Shown here piece after piece: positions 8,327-17,303 of a DNA stretch of 64,000 nt; the first letter of the stretch is position 1, and every line of letters begins with the position of its first letter. Made by a program: the position numbers and the translations under genes. The notes beneath the pieces were generated by a model that saw only the letters and a program-made list of their open reading frames with translations, was not told the origin of the DNA and did not search any database. The stretch is from Prosthecobacter sp. GTDB lineage: Bacteria; Verrucomicrobiota; Verrucomicrobiia; Verrucomicrobiales; Verrucomicrobiaceae. Location of the stretch: NCBI RefSeq assembly GCF_034366625.1, contig NZ_JAXMIH010000023.1:186001-250000 (forward strand), given 5' to 3'.

Positions 8327-8923
8327 ATGACTGCCATCGCCCCCTCCACCGAAGTGGATCTCACGGTTGAAGAAGACATCCGCCTGCTGAAGCGGATCGC
8401 CGAGCGTGATGCGGCCAGCTTCCAAGCCTTCTACAAGAAGTACAGCGGCCTCATTTTCGCCTCGATTTCCAACGTCCTGAACGACCACCACGACACCGAA
8501 GACGTGATGCAAGAGGTGCTGGTTCAAGTCTGGAACAAGGCCCATCTCTACGAATCTCGGAAAGGCAAGCCTCTCACCTGGCTCACCACCTTGGCCCGCA
8601 ATCGTGCCATTGACCGCATCCGCTCCAAACAGCGACGCTCCAGGCTCAATGACGACTTCGAGACCGAAAACAAGAAGGATCAGTTCGAGTTTGAGCCTTC
8701 AGGTCATGAAAACCTCGAGTTCAAAGAGCGCGACGGCATCCTGCACCAAGCCGTCTCCCGCCTCACACCCGACCAGCGCGAAGCCATTGAGCTGACTTAT
8801 TTCAACGGCCTCACTCAGGCCGAGGTGGCCGAGCGTCTGCACGAACCTCTAGGCACCATCAAGGCGCGTATCCGTCGTGGTGTGAATCGCCTCGAAATGC
8901 TCGTGAAGCCGCGCCTTTCCTGA
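8327..8923 (+). CDS. RNA polymerase ECF sigma factor (RpoE/SigK-like)
   Basis: Predicted 198 residues from ATG 8327; the frame extends to a TTG at 8270 but that stretch is AT-rich leader. Region 2 is near 32-101 (FYKKYSGLIFASI, DTEDVMQEVLVQVW, LTTLARNRAIDRIRS) and region 4 near 135-190 (RLTPDQREAIELTYF, then the helix-turn-helix GLTQAEVAERLHEPLGTIKARI). It belongs to a different ECF subtype from the two planctomycete-type factors in this window. The 220-base AT-rich leader contains two imperfect direct repeats of the form ACAAA-CTT-GAC-AAA near 8242 and 8262. No anti-sigma factor is adjacent. A strong terminator follows directly. Confidence 0.93.
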   Translation: MTAIAPSTEVDLTVEEDIRLLKRIAERDAASFQAFYKKYSGLIFASISNVLNDHHDTEDVMQEVLVQVWNKAHLYESRKGKPLTWLTTLARNRAIDRIRSKQRRSRLNDDFETENKKDQFEFEPSGHENLEFKERDGILHQAVSRLTPDQREAIELTYFNGLTQAEVAERLHEPLGTIKARIRRGVNRLEMLVKPRLS

Positions 8924-8947
8924 TTTTACCCCTCAGAACCAAATGCG

Positions 8948-8980
8948 AAGGGCGGACTCCGGTCCGCCCTTTGTTTTTTT
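8948..8980 (+). terminator. Rho-independent terminator after the ECF sigma gene
   Basis: A perfect 10-bp stem, AAGGGCGGAC (8948-8957) with GTCCGCCCTT (8962-8971), has a TCCG tetraloop and is followed by seven T after one G (8974-8980). The T tract overlaps the stop codon of the convergent dtd gene. Confidence 0.93.
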
Positions 8981-9431
8981 ATTCACGCGCCCGTGAGTCG
9001 AGGCAGATCGTCACCGGGCCGTCGTTGATCAGCGCCACTTTCATGTCCGCGCCGAAGATGCCGCGTGCTACCGGCTTGCCAATCTCCACTTCCAGCATCG
9101 TCAAAAACTGTTCGTAGAGCGGAATCGCGTGCTCAGGACGTGCCGCGCGGATGAAACTGGGCCGGTTGCCCTTCTTCGTGCTCGCATGCAGCGTGAACTG
9201 GCTCACGACGAGCAACTCGCCACCGATGTCCTTCACGCAGAGGTTCATCTTGCCTTCCGCATCGCCGAAGATGCGCATCTGTGTCACCTTCTGCGTTAAC
9301 CAGGCTGCATCATCCGCCGTGTCATCGCTTTCAATGCCGGCGAGAATGAGCAAACCGGCGCCAATCTGGCCGGTGATTTGATTGTCGACGGCTACGGAGG
9401 CGGAAGAGACGCGTTGGAGGACGAGGCGCAT
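8979..9431 (-). CDS. dtd: D-aminoacyl-tRNA deacylase
   Basis: Predicted 150 residues, the normal Dtd length. It hydrolyses D-amino acids wrongly attached to tRNA. The two signature motifs are present: SQFTLHAST near residues 77-85 (usually SQFTLxADT) and the cross-subunit motif [11 protein letters not shown] near the C-terminus. It opens [16 protein letters not shown], typical of the family. The gene is last in a reverse group after deoA and the amidohydrolase, starting four bases from the amidohydrolase stop, so co-transcription is likely. Confidence 0.96.
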   Translation of the reverse strand: MRLVLQRVSSASVAVDNQITGQIGAGLLILAGIESDDTADDAAWLTQKVTQMRIFGDAEGKMNLCVKDIGGELLVVSQFTLHASTKKGNRPSFIRAARPEHAIPLYEQFLTMLEVEIGKPVARGIFGADMKVALINDGPVTICLDSRARE

Positions 9432-9435
9432 GCGG

Positions 9436-10359
9436 TTACTGGCGTTCGATCCAGCGATACGCGGTCAGCGAGTTCTTCCAGAAGTACTTCTCGCAGGCTT
9501 CGGGGCCTTTGGCGCGGAAGTATTCGTCCACGATCTTGAACAAGACCTCGTAGGGCGCTCCACGGTCGGAAACCGGCCAGTCGCTGCCGTAGATGAGGCG
9601 GTCGGGGCCGAAGGTTTCCCAGAGGTGATCGAGAATGGGCAGGTAGTAGGCTGTGTCGCGCGGAGCTTGGCCGTCGGGCCATTGCTTCTGCTCGACGAGG
9701 GCGGAGACCTTCATGAAGACGTTCGGCTGCTTGGCAACGGTGCGGATGTTGTCCTTCCACTCAGGACGCAGGGCCTGCGGATCGCCAGGAGCACCGAGGT
9801 GATTGATGAGGACACGTAGATCGGGAATATCGGCGGCGAGTTTGGCGGCGTGCGGCAGATAAGCTGGGGGTCCGTTCAAATCGAGTTCGAGGCCGTGCTC
9901 GGCCAGCAGTTTGGCCCCTGCGAGCACGGATTCGCGTTTCGCCTCGTCGAGCAGGAAATTGCCACTCCAGCGGATGCCACGGAATATCGGATTGGCGGCG
10001 AAACGTTTCAAGTTCGCGGCAAACTCCGCTCCAGGATCGAGATGACCGACGAAACCGACGATGGACTTCTCTTTCGCTGCGAGATCGAGAATCCACTGGT
10101 TGTCTTCCACCAGCGGACTGGCCTCGACGATGACCGTTTCTTTGACGCCATGCGGTGCTGCGACGGCAAGCCAGTCGGCAGGCAGCACGGTGCGGTAGAG
10201 TTTGGACCCTTTGCCGGGCCACGGAACGCCGCTGGGACGCGTGGGATCGTAGAAATGCGTGTGCGTGTCGATGATGCGCGTCGCTGGTGGTGCGGCCTGG
10301 GCAGGTTCATGGATCAGGGCGGCTGCGGCGGTGGTCTGGAGGAAACGGCGGCGGTTCAT
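9436..10359 (-). CDS. Tat-exported amidohydrolase-2 family protein
   Basis: Predicted 307 residues. The N-terminus [15 protein letters not shown] is a twin-arginine signal. The body is a TIM-barrel metal hydrolase of the amidohydrolase-2 family (lactonase/decarboxylase group): DTHTHFYD supplies the first metal His pair, INHLG a central His and GSDWP the final Asp. L-fuconolactonase-type enzymes and 2-pyrone lactonases share this layout, so hydrolysis of a sugar lactone is plausible but not proven. The gene sits between deoA (12 bases away) and dtd. Confidence 0.85.
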   Translation of the reverse strand: MNRRRFLQTTAAAALIHEPAQAAPPATRIIDTHTHFYDPTRPSGVPWPGKGSKLYRTVLPADWLAVAAPHGVKETVIVEASPLVEDNQWILDLAAKEKSIVGFVGHLDPGAEFAANLKRFAANPIFRGIRWSGNFLLDEAKRESVLAGAKLLAEHGLELDLNGPPAYLPHAAKLAADIPDLRVLINHLGAPGDPQALRPEWKDNIRTVAKQPNVFMKVSALVEQKQWPDGQAPRDTAYYLPILDHLWETFGPDRLIYGSDWPVSDRGAPYEVLFKIVDEYFRAKGPEACEKYFWKNSLTAYRWIERQ

Positions 10360-10371
10360 GAGAGGGAAACG

Positions 10372-11604
10372 TCAAATGACATCGATGTGCTGCGGCAAAA
10401 CGTCGAGGGCGCGTGCCAGCGCGGCCTTGGTTCGTGCATGAACGCGCAGCAGCACATCGCCAGAACGCACTAGAGTGCCAGTCTTGGCGATTTGATCGCA
10501 GCCGACGGCGAAATCGACGGGATCGGCGGCTTTGGATCGGCCGGCGCCGAGTTCGAGGACGACTTGGCCGATGCCACCGGCGTCCATGCGATGCAGCACG
10601 CCACTCTTGTCGGCTTTGAACTCGCCGATGAACGGAGCGCGATGCACGGTGGTGATTTTTTCGAGTGATTCAACGCTGCCGCCTTGCAAGGCGACCATCT
10701 GCTGGAATTTGGCCCAGGCATCGCCGCGATGGAGCATCTTTTGCAGATCAACGCGTGGTGAAACGGCCACGGCGGAGGCGAGATCGAGCACAATGTCCTC
10801 CAAATCCTGCGGGCCTTCGCCTTTGAGGCAGCGCACGCATTCAGCGACCTCCAGCGCGTTGCCGACAGATTCGCCGGTGGGTTCGTTCATGGCGCTCAAT
10901 CGCACACTGGAGCGCACGCCGAGCGCATTGCCGACGCGGACCATGCTTTGCGCGAGTTCATGCGCCTGCGCCTCGGCCTTCATGAAGGCACCGCTGCCGT
11001 ATTTCACATCAAGCACGAGGCGGTTGAGGCCTTCGGCGAGTTTTTTGCTCATGATGCTCGCGGTGATGAGCGGGATGCTCGGCACGGTGCCGGTGACATC
11101 GCGCAGCGCGTAGAGTTTTTTGTCGGCAGGGCAGATGCCCGCCGTTTGGCCGATCATGGCGCAGCCGACCTGGTCGATAACACTGTGGATTTCCACTTCG
11201 TTGAGCTGCGTGCGGAAGCCGGGGATGCTTTCGAGCTTGTCGAGCGTGCCGCCGGTGATGCCGAGGCCGCGGCCGGAGATCATGGGCACCCAGACGCCGT
11301 CGCAGGCGAGCAGTGGTGCGAGGACAAGCGAGGTTTTGTCGCCAATGCCGCCGGTGCTGTGTTTATCGACGCGGATGGGATCGTCGTCGTTCCACGCGAG
11401 CATGGTGCCGCTGTGCAGCATCGCGTTGGTAAGAGCGGCGGTTTCCTCCGGCGTCATACCACGGAAGAAGATGGCCATCGCCAGCGAACTCATCTGATAC
11501 TCCGGCATGTCGCCACGCGTGAACGCGGCGATGATGGCGTGGATTTCCTCATCGCTGAGGACTCCGCCGTCGCGCTTGCGCTCGATGAGGGTCGGGATGT
11601 GCAT
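10372..11604 (-). CDS. deoA: Thymidine/pyrimidine-nucleoside phosphorylase
   Basis: Predicted 410 residues. It splits pyrimidine (deoxy)nucleosides with phosphate to the base and (deoxy)ribose-1-phosphate. The phosphate-binding signature KHSTGGIGDKTSL is near residues 80-92, and SGRGLGITGGTLDKLESIPG just after is the classic family block. The C-terminal alpha/beta domain (GVLHRMDAGGIGQVVLELGAGR) is present. Length is near the usual 430-440. It leads the reverse group with the amidohydrolase and dtd. The symbol could equally be pdp, since substrate preference cannot be read from sequence. Confidence 0.93.
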   Translation of the reverse strand: MHIPTLIERKRDGGVLSDEEIHAIIAAFTRGDMPEYQMSSLAMAIFFRGMTPEETAALTNAMLHSGTMLAWNDDDPIRVDKHSTGGIGDKTSLVLAPLLACDGVWVPMISGRGLGITGGTLDKLESIPGFRTQLNEVEIHSVIDQVGCAMIGQTAGICPADKKLYALRDVTGTVPSIPLITASIMSKKLAEGLNRLVLDVKYGSGAFMKAEAQAHELAQSMVRVGNALGVRSSVRLSAMNEPTGESVGNALEVAECVRCLKGEGPQDLEDIVLDLASAVAVSPRVDLQKMLHRGDAWAKFQQMVALQGGSVESLEKITTVHRAPFIGEFKADKSGVLHRMDAGGIGQVVLELGAGRSKAADPVDFAVGCDQIAKTGTLVRSGDVLLRVHARTKAALARALDVLPQHIDVI

Positions 11605-11679
11605 GGAGCATGCTAGGTTCGGCCATGCATGCTTGGCAACAGTGAACCTGATGGCTTCGTATTGTTTCCGCCTCCAATC

Positions 11680-14109
11680 ATGCGTCTTCTTTGCATCCTC
11701 ATCAGTTTCGGCTCCGCGCTTTCAGCAGCGACGATTGATTTCTCGCGGGACATTCAGCCGATCCTCTCGGAGAACTGCTATCATTGCCACGGTCAGGACG
11801 CGAACGAACGCAAAGGCGACCTGCGGCTGGATGTGGAGAAGGAGGCGAAGGCGACCAAGGCGGTCGTGGCGGGCAAAAGCCACGAAAGCTCGCTCATTGA
11901 GCGCATTTTCAGCACGGACCCGGATGAAGTGATGCCGACACCGAAAAGCAATCGCAAGCTGACCGAGGCGCAGAAGCAGCTTCTCAAACAGTGGATCGAC
12001 CAAGGGGCGAAATGGGGCAGGCATTGGGCGTTTGAGCGAATCGAGCGGCCGAAGGTGCCTGCCAATGGCGCGAAGAACCCGATTGATGCCTTTGTGCGGG
12101 CGAAGCTGGCGGAGAAGGGGATGAAGCCATCGCCGAAGGCTGAGCCGGAGACGTTGCTGCGGCGCGTGTCGTTGGATTTGATCGGTTTGCCGCCGGATGG
12201 GAGGAATGGGATGGAGGAGAGCTATGAGCGTGCGGTGGAGCGATTGATGAGCAGTCCGCAGTTGGGCGAACGATGGGCGTGGGACTGGCTGGATGCGGCA
12301 CGCTATGCGGATACAAACGGCTACCAAGGTGACCCCGAGCGCACGATGTGGCCGTGGCGTGACTGGGTGGTGAAGGCGATCAACGACAACATGCGCTACG
12401 ACCAGTTCACGATCTGGCAGCTTGCGGGCGATCTGCTGCCGAAGGCGACGCAGGAGCAAAAACTGGCGACGGGATTCAATCGCAATCACATGATCAACGG
12501 TGAGGGCGGGCGCATCGCCGAGGAGACGCGGGTGGAGAACGTGATGGATCGTGTCGAGACAACCAGTACGGTGTGGCTGGGCCTGACGATGGGCTGCTCG
12601 AAGTGCCACGATCATAAATTCGACCCGCTGACGATGCGCGACTACTACGCGCTCTACGATGTCTTCAACCAAACGAGCGAGGACGGCAAAGGACGCAGCG
12701 GCCAGGCGGCTCCGGCGATGGATATTTCGACGCCAGCGGAGCTGGAGCGCGTGAAGAAGACCACTGCGAAGGTCGAACTTGCCGCCAAGGAGGTGGAGAC
12801 GTTTGAACTGACGAAGTTTCCGCGTCCTGACGGCAAACCACTCACTGAATCCGATGCGATCAAGCTGCCGGGCAATCTGCCAAGTTACATTGCGAAGACG
12901 GAGCCGAAGAACCGTGGTGTCGATCCACTGCTGGAGGCGGTGAGTTATTTCAAGGAGAAGGATGCGGCCTATGCGAAGCTGCTGCAAAAGCTGTTGGCGG
13001 CGGTGCGGGAACGCGTCTCAGCCAGCAACAACGTCACCAAGGTCATGGTGATGGACACGCTGCCGCAGCTGCGTGAGACGTTCACGTTTGAGAAGGGCGC
13101 GTATGACAAGCCGACAACGACGAAGGTGAGTTTCAGTGTGCCAGCCAGCCTGCCGCCGATGCCAAAAGGCGCTCCGAACGATCGATTAGGCCTCGCACAA
13201 TGGATCGTGAGCCGTGACAACCCGCTGACGGCGCGTGTGACGGTGAATCGCTTCTGGCAGGCTTTTTTCGGCGTGGGCTTGGTCAAAACGGCGGAAGATT
13301 TCGGCGTGCAGGGCGAAACGCCACTGCATCGCGAGCTGCTGGACTGGCTGGCGGCGGAATTCATCGAGAGTGGCTGGGATGTGAAGGCGCTGCTGCGGTT
13401 GATTGTGACGAGCGAAACCTACAAGCAGTCGTCGAAGGTGGCGGATGCGCAGATTGATCCTGAGAATCGTTATCTGGCGCGCGGCCCTCGTTTTCGCATG
13501 CCGTCGTGGATGATTCGTGATCAGGCGTTGTTTGTGTCCGGCTTGTTGAGGGAGCAACTCGGCGGACCTTCGGTGAAGCCATATCAGCCGGAGGGCATCT
13601 GGGAGGAGGCGACTTTTGGAAAGAAGAGCTACGTGCAGGATCACGGTGATGCGCTCTATCGACGCACGCTTTACACCTTTTGGAGGCGCATCGTGGGGCC
13701 GACGATGCTGTTCGACAACGCAGCACGGCAGGTGTGCGCGGTGAAAACAACGCGCACGAACACACCGCTGCAGGCGCTGGTGACATTGAACGACATCACC
13801 TACGTCGAGGCAGCGCGTGCGCTGGCGCAGCGGGTGTTGTCGGCACATCGTGGCAATGAGGACGCGGCGCTGGAGCAGGCGTTTCAGATGGTGACATGTC
13901 GAGCACCTGCCGGTGAGGAAAAGGCGTTGCTGAAATCTCAACTCGGCAAATTGCGGGTGCAGCAGGCTTCGGATCATGCCTCAGCTCTCAAGCTGCTTGC
14001 TGTCGGTGAGTCGAAGCGGGATGAGTCACTCGATGCTGTCGAGCATTCGGCATGGACGAGCCTGTGCCTCATGCTGCTGAACTTGGACGAAACAGTGACG
14101 AAGGAGTGA
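11680..14109 (+). CDS. Secreted c-type cytochrome with DUF1549 and DUF1553 (PSCyt1-PSCyt2-PSD1 protein)
   Basis: Predicted 809 residues from ATG 11680, which starts a signal peptide (MRLLCILISFGSALSA); an in-frame ATG at 11629 is less likely. One haem c site, CYHCH with Cys33, Cys36 and His37, lies in the planctomycete-type cytochrome domain (about 18-125). DUF1549 follows (about 135-340, LLRRVSLDLIGLPP) and DUF1553 is in the C-terminal half (NPLTARVTVNRFWQ, FGVQGETPLHRELLDWLA). Such proteins are hallmarks of Planctomycetes and Verrucomicrobia and are usually followed by a DUF1501 gene; here none follows and a convergent gene starts six bases on. The function is unproven. Confidence 0.93.
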   Translation: MRLLCILISFGSALSAATIDFSRDIQPILSENCYHCHGQDANERKGDLRLDVEKEAKATKAVVAGKSHESSLIERIFSTDPDEVMPTPKSNRKLTEAQKQLLKQWIDQGAKWGRHWAFERIERPKVPANGAKNPIDAFVRAKLAEKGMKPSPKAEPETLLRRVSLDLIGLPPDGRNGMEESYERAVERLMSSPQLGERWAWDWLDAARYADTNGYQGDPERTMWPWRDWVVKAINDNMRYDQFTIWQLAGDLLPKATQEQKLATGFNRNHMINGEGGRIAEETRVENVMDRVETTSTVWLGLTMGCSKCHDHKFDPLTMRDYYALYDVFNQTSEDGKGRSGQAAPAMDISTPAELERVKKTTAKVELAAKEVETFELTKFPRPDGKPLTESDAIKLPGNLPSYIAKTEPKNRGVDPLLEAVSYFKEKDAAYAKLLQKLLAAVRERVSASNNVTKVMVMDTLPQLRETFTFEKGAYDKPTTTKVSFSVPASLPPMPKGAPNDRLGLAQWIVSRDNPLTARVTVNRFWQAFFGVGLVKTAEDFGVQGETPLHRELLDWLAAEFIESGWDVKALLRLIVTSETYKQSSKVADAQIDPENRYLARGPRFRMPSWMIRDQALFVSGLLREQLGGPSVKPYQPEGIWEEATFGKKSYVQDHGDALYRRTLYTFWRRIVGPTMLFDNAARQVCAVKTTRTNTPLQALVTLNDITYVEAARALAQRVLSAHRGNEDAALEQAFQMVTCRAPAGEEKALLKSQLGKLRVQQASDHASALKLLAVGESKRDESLDAVEHSAWTSLCLMLLNLDETVTKE

Positions 14110-14115
14110 GCGACT

Positions 14116-14892
14116 TCAGAAGCTGATATAGCTCGTAGGCACCTGTGAATCAGGCTTGAGCTTGAAGTCGCGATCCACGATGCAAGGCACTTGCTCGAGG
14201 GCGATGAGTTCCTTGGTGAACTTGGCATTGGCGTCCGGACTGGCCTCCACAAACAGCACGTTGCCGGCGCTGTCGCGGATGATGAGAACGTAGCCGTAGT
14301 TTTTCACGCCATAAGGAGTGCCGATGCCCTGGCTGTAAGTGAGGCGGATGGGCGTTGTCGAGTGAACCATTTTCGACTGGGGGCGGATGCTGACCTCAAA
14401 CACCTCTTTTTGCAGGACGATCAAATCATTGCCGGAGTCCCCGGTGTTTTTGCCGAGGGTGATGGCGAGGCCGGTGGCGTTTTGGAGGTCGCGCTGCACC
14501 TCGCGGTTGCTGAGGTTGAAGTTGTAGGAGAGCTCGATGACGCGTTCGCCGCCATCAGGCGGGCCGCGGTTGCTTTTGGAAGGCAGCGTCTGGCAGGCGA
14601 GGCTGTATTTCTGCACTGGAGCGGGAGCACTGGTCGTGGTGGGAGCGATAGATTTGTCCGGATTTTTCTCCATCCAGCCGAGGATGTAGGCGTTGTCCTC
14701 CTTGCAGAGCGTCTTGCGGTTCACGACGAGGGATTGCTCATCGTTCACGCGTCTCAAAGTGACACTGTCCCCAGCCACAGCGGTGATCTCCGCTTCCAGC
14801 AGTGTTCCAGCGAGGCTGACGAAGACACGCGTTTCGGCCAGCGCCAAAGGGGCGAGGATGACAGTCAGAAACAGCAGGCAGAGGGTGCGCAT
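14116..14892 (-). CDS. Secreted SHD1-domain protein of unknown function
   Basis: Predicted 258 residues from the ATG at 14892 (MRTLCLLFLTVILAPLALAE, a signal peptide); an upstream in-frame ATG at 14922 adds ten residues. Residues 21-75 (TRVFVSLAGTLLEAEITAV, VTLRRVNDEQSLVVNRKTL, DNAYILGW) match the SLA1-homology-1-like domain common in planctomycete and verrucomicrobial exported proteins. The rest is beta-rich with a TTTSAPAP linker and no recognised catalytic motif. It converges on the PSD1 gene with a six-base gap. Confidence 0.75.
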   Translation of the reverse strand: MRTLCLLFLTVILAPLALAETRVFVSLAGTLLEAEITAVAGDSVTLRRVNDEQSLVVNRKTLCKEDNAYILGWMEKNPDKSIAPTTTSAPAPVQKYSLACQTLPSKSNRGPPDGGERVIELSYNFNLSNREVQRDLQNATGLAITLGKNTGDSGNDLIVLQKEVFEVSIRPQSKMVHSTTPIRLTYSQGIGTPYGVKNYGYVLIIRDSAGNVLFVEASPDANAKFTKELIALEQVPCIVDRDFKLKPDSQVPTSYISF

Positions 14893-14951
14893 GATCGAGC
14901 TGTGGAGGATACGGCGTGGCACCGGCTAAATTGCAGGCCGGACGCGGGTGT

Positions 14952-16370
14952 TCAAGCCTCGCGCAGCAGAATGGCGTCGACATTGACACCGTCATAGAGG
15001 GCATCGCTGAGAATGACGAGGGGATCCCCCAACTTGATAAAGTTTTCTTTGCGCAGGAGATCGAGCGCATCGCGGATGCTGTCCTCAGGCTGGCCTTCGG
15101 TGAACTTGAGGACGAAGGGATGCACACCACGGGCGGTGACGAGGGTGCGGCTGACGTGCAGGTTCGGCGTGAAGGCGAAGATGGGGGCGAATTCGGGGCG
15201 CTGGTGTGCCAGCAGATGTGCCATGACTCCGCGAATGGTGAAGACGAGCAGCTTGCTGCCGGGGATGCTGTTGGCGAGCAGGATGGCGGCCTTGACGGTC
15301 TTGTGTTTGTTGGTTTTGAGCGGCGCATCGCTGGCGAAGCGGCCGGAGGGATACTTTTGCTCGATGCGGCGGATGACGGTGTCGAGCACCTCGACGCACT
15401 TGTCAGGATAGCGGCCCACGCTGGTTTCGCCGCTGAGCATGACGCAATCCACCTGCTCGATGACGGCGTTGAAGATGTCAGTGACCTCGGCACGGGTGGG
15501 CACGGGGTTTTCGATCATGCTCTCGAGCATCTGGGTGGCGACGATGACTTTGCGGCCATGGTAGGAGCAGCGTTCGACGATCTGGCGCTGGATGAGGGGC
15601 AGATCCTCGATGGGGCACTCGCTGCCGAGGTCGCCACGGGCGATCATGATGCCGCCGGAGGCCTCAACAAGGGCGTCGATGTTGTTGAGGGCCTGCTGGT
15701 TCTCGATCTTGGCGATGACGCGGGCTTTGCTGCGTTTTTGTTCGAGCAGGAGTTGGAGATGCTGGAGGTGGCCAGGTTCACGCGCAAAGCTCAGGGCGAA
15801 GAAATCGACCCCGAGATCGACCCCGAGATCGAGATCGGCATAATCTTTCTGCGTGAGCGGCGGCAGGCGCACGGGAACGCCGGGAAGATTGATGTGGCGG
15901 CGGGATTTCATCTCGCCTTTGGTCATGACGGTGCCGATGACGCGGGTGGTGGAGATTTCTGTGGCTTTGATCTGGATCATACCGCCATCGACCATGATGG
16001 TGTCACCGGCTTTGAGGTCCTTGCCGAGGTCAGGGTAGTTCACGCCGACGGAATACTGTGTGGTGGCCGTGATCTCGGGTTTGCAGCGGAATTCGACGGT
16101 GTCGCCGACCTGGAGCTGCCAGGGCTGCTCGACATCGCCGGTGCGGATGCTGGGGCCGGTGAGGTCCATGAGCACGGCGATCTCGCGTTTGGTGGCGGCG
16201 GCGGCTTCACGGACGCGGGCATAGACGGCGCGCACCCAGTCGTGCGAGGCGTGGCTCATGTTCAGACGGATGACGTCGGCGCCTTTGGCAATGAGGGTGG
16301 AAATGACTTCGGGGCTCTCGGTGGCAGGGCCGAGAGTGCAGAGAATTTTGGTTTTGCGCATGGAAGGCAT
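14952..16370 (-). CDS. pyk: Pyruvate kinase
   Basis: Predicted 472 residues from ATG 16370 (MPSMRKTKILCTLGPAT); ATG 16361 is equally reasonable. It catalyses the last step of glycolysis, phosphoenolpyruvate plus ADP to pyruvate plus ATP. The family blocks are the N-terminal KTKILCTLGPA, IRLNMSHASHDW, MDLTGPSIRTG, the catalytic IAKIENQQAL and the metal-binding MIARGDLG. The DLGVDLGVDFF segment is encoded by a 12-base tandem repeat at 15804-15827, yet spacing equals that of other pyruvate kinases. The preceding TatD gene ends 54 bases upstream on the same strand, so the two may be co-transcribed. Confidence 0.96.
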   Translation of the reverse strand: MPSMRKTKILCTLGPATESPEVISTLIAKGADVIRLNMSHASHDWVRAVYARVREAAAATKREIAVLMDLTGPSIRTGDVEQPWQLQVGDTVEFRCKPEITATTQYSVGVNYPDLGKDLKAGDTIMVDGGMIQIKATEISTTRVIGTVMTKGEMKSRRHINLPGVPVRLPPLTQKDYADLDLGVDLGVDFFALSFAREPGHLQHLQLLLEQKRSKARVIAKIENQQALNNIDALVEASGGIMIARGDLGSECPIEDLPLIQRQIVERCSYHGRKVIVATQMLESMIENPVPTRAEVTDIFNAVIEQVDCVMLSGETSVGRYPDKCVEVLDTVIRRIEQKYPSGRFASDAPLKTNKHKTVKAAILLANSIPGSKLLVFTIRGVMAHLLAHQRPEFAPIFAFTPNLHVSRTLVTARGVHPFVLKFTEGQPEDSIRDALDLLRKENFIKLGDPLVILSDALYDGVNVDAILLREA

Positions 16371-16424
16371 GATGAGAGCAAGTGGCGGGCCAGCGGTGGC
16401 CCCTGTCTTGCTCATTGGCAAGCC

Positions 16425-17219
16425 TCAGAAGGCAAAGAGTGTGGTGTAATTGGCGGCGATGATGCCTTGCAATTCTTCCACAGGCATGCCGCGCACCCGG
16501 GCGAGGAGTTCGTAGCTCACACTTAGGTTGGCCGGGTGATTGAGGGCGGCACCGTCGGCGGTTTTCAAAGGATGCGGGTTCAATTCATCCGGCGGCCACA
16601 TGTCGGGGGCGTCGGTTTCGGCGAGGAGGCGGTCCAGCGGCACGGACTGGAAGACGGCGAGCTGTGCGGCTTTGCGTGGATGGCCGAAATAGGGTGAGAG
16701 GGAGAACCGCGCACCCAGTTCGACAAAGCTCGGGATCATTTCGGTCGGGCCCCCATACGAATGCAGCAAAAAGCCGCGACGCGGCAGCGGCATGGAGCGA
16801 AGCGTTTGTTCCAGCAATCCAAACGCACGGAGGCAATGAATGGTGGCGGGCCGGTCGAATTCGACGGCCAGGGCGAGTTGTGAGCGGAAACATTCGAGCT
16901 GAGCGTCGATATCCGGATTCTTGATCCAGCGGTCGAGGCCGATTTCGCCGACCACGGCGTTAGGCTGATCCAAAAGATACTGGCGAAGGATTTCCAACCA
17001 TCTGGCTGTGCGTTTTTTGACGTACCACGGGTGCAAACCGAAGGCGGGACGAATCCAGGTGTGATTGTGAGCGAGTTTCGCCACGGCGGGCCAGTCTTCT
17101 TCGCAGGAGCCGTTCACGATCATCTCCGCCAGGCCGGATTGCGGCAGCGTGGCGATGATTTGATCCCGCCAGGGGTCGAGGCGCTCGTCCTGGAGGTGAT
17201 TGTGGGCGTCGTAGAGCAT
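16425..17219 (-). CDS. TatD family metal-dependent hydrolase
   Basis: Predicted 264 residues from ATG 17219 (MLYDAHNHLQDE), the natural start because the metal-binding HNH follows at once; upstream in-frame ATGs lie in a terminator. TIM-barrel ligands are seen in order: DAHNHL, GEIGLD, TIHCLRA, LLHSYGG and ETDAP. Family members are deoxyribonucleases or related hydrolases. It is one of two TatD paralogues here; the other, at 53727, follows the family more closely (FHCFTG, ETDAPYL). Confidence 0.88.
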   Translation of the reverse strand: MLYDAHNHLQDERLDPWRDQIIATLPQSGLAEMIVNGSCEEDWPAVAKLAHNHTWIRPAFGLHPWYVKKRTARWLEILRQYLLDQPNAVVGEIGLDRWIKNPDIDAQLECFRSQLALAVEFDRPATIHCLRAFGLLEQTLRSMPLPRRGFLLHSYGGPTEMIPSFVELGARFSLSPYFGHPRKAAQLAVFQSVPLDRLLAETDAPDMWPPDELNPHPLKTADGAALNHPANLSVSYELLARVRGMPVEELQGIIAANYTTLFAF

Positions 17220-17227
17220 GGGGGAAG

Positions 17228-17263
17228 AAAAAAGCCCGCGCATGAGCATCATGCACGGGCTTT
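17228..17263 (-). terminator. Rho-independent terminator for the HtrA gene (reverse strand)
   Basis: The arms 17231-17244 and 17250-17263 form a 14-bp stem with a single mismatch and a five-base loop. On the reverse strand the stem is followed by six T (A28-A33 of this stretch on the forward strand). It lies downstream of the protease stop and just before the TatD start, so it separates those two transcription units. Confidence 0.88.
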
Positions 17264-17280
17264 GTGAGAAACAGGACGAA

Positions 17281-17295
17281 CAGGCTGGCAGCCTG
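17281..17295. repeat. Short palindrome CAGGCTGGCAGCCTG
   Basis: A 15-base palindrome lies just after the HtrA stop. Its GGCTGGxAGCC core resembles the inner arm of the palindrome at 902-1007, so both may belong to one REP-like family. Two copies are too few to establish this. Confidence 0.4.
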
Positions 17296-17303
17296 TTTCA
17301 CGG

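Noticed and set aside
15804-15827. Tandem 12-base repeat in pyk that looks like a recent insertion
   Set aside because: The DLGVDLGVDF segment has the same length as the matching stretch in other pyruvate kinases, so it is local homogenisation, not an insertion.
14916-16526. 536-codon forward frame opposite pyruvate kinase
   Set aside because: Asp/Gly-rich shadow of the pyruvate kinase gene; no start signal and no known domain.
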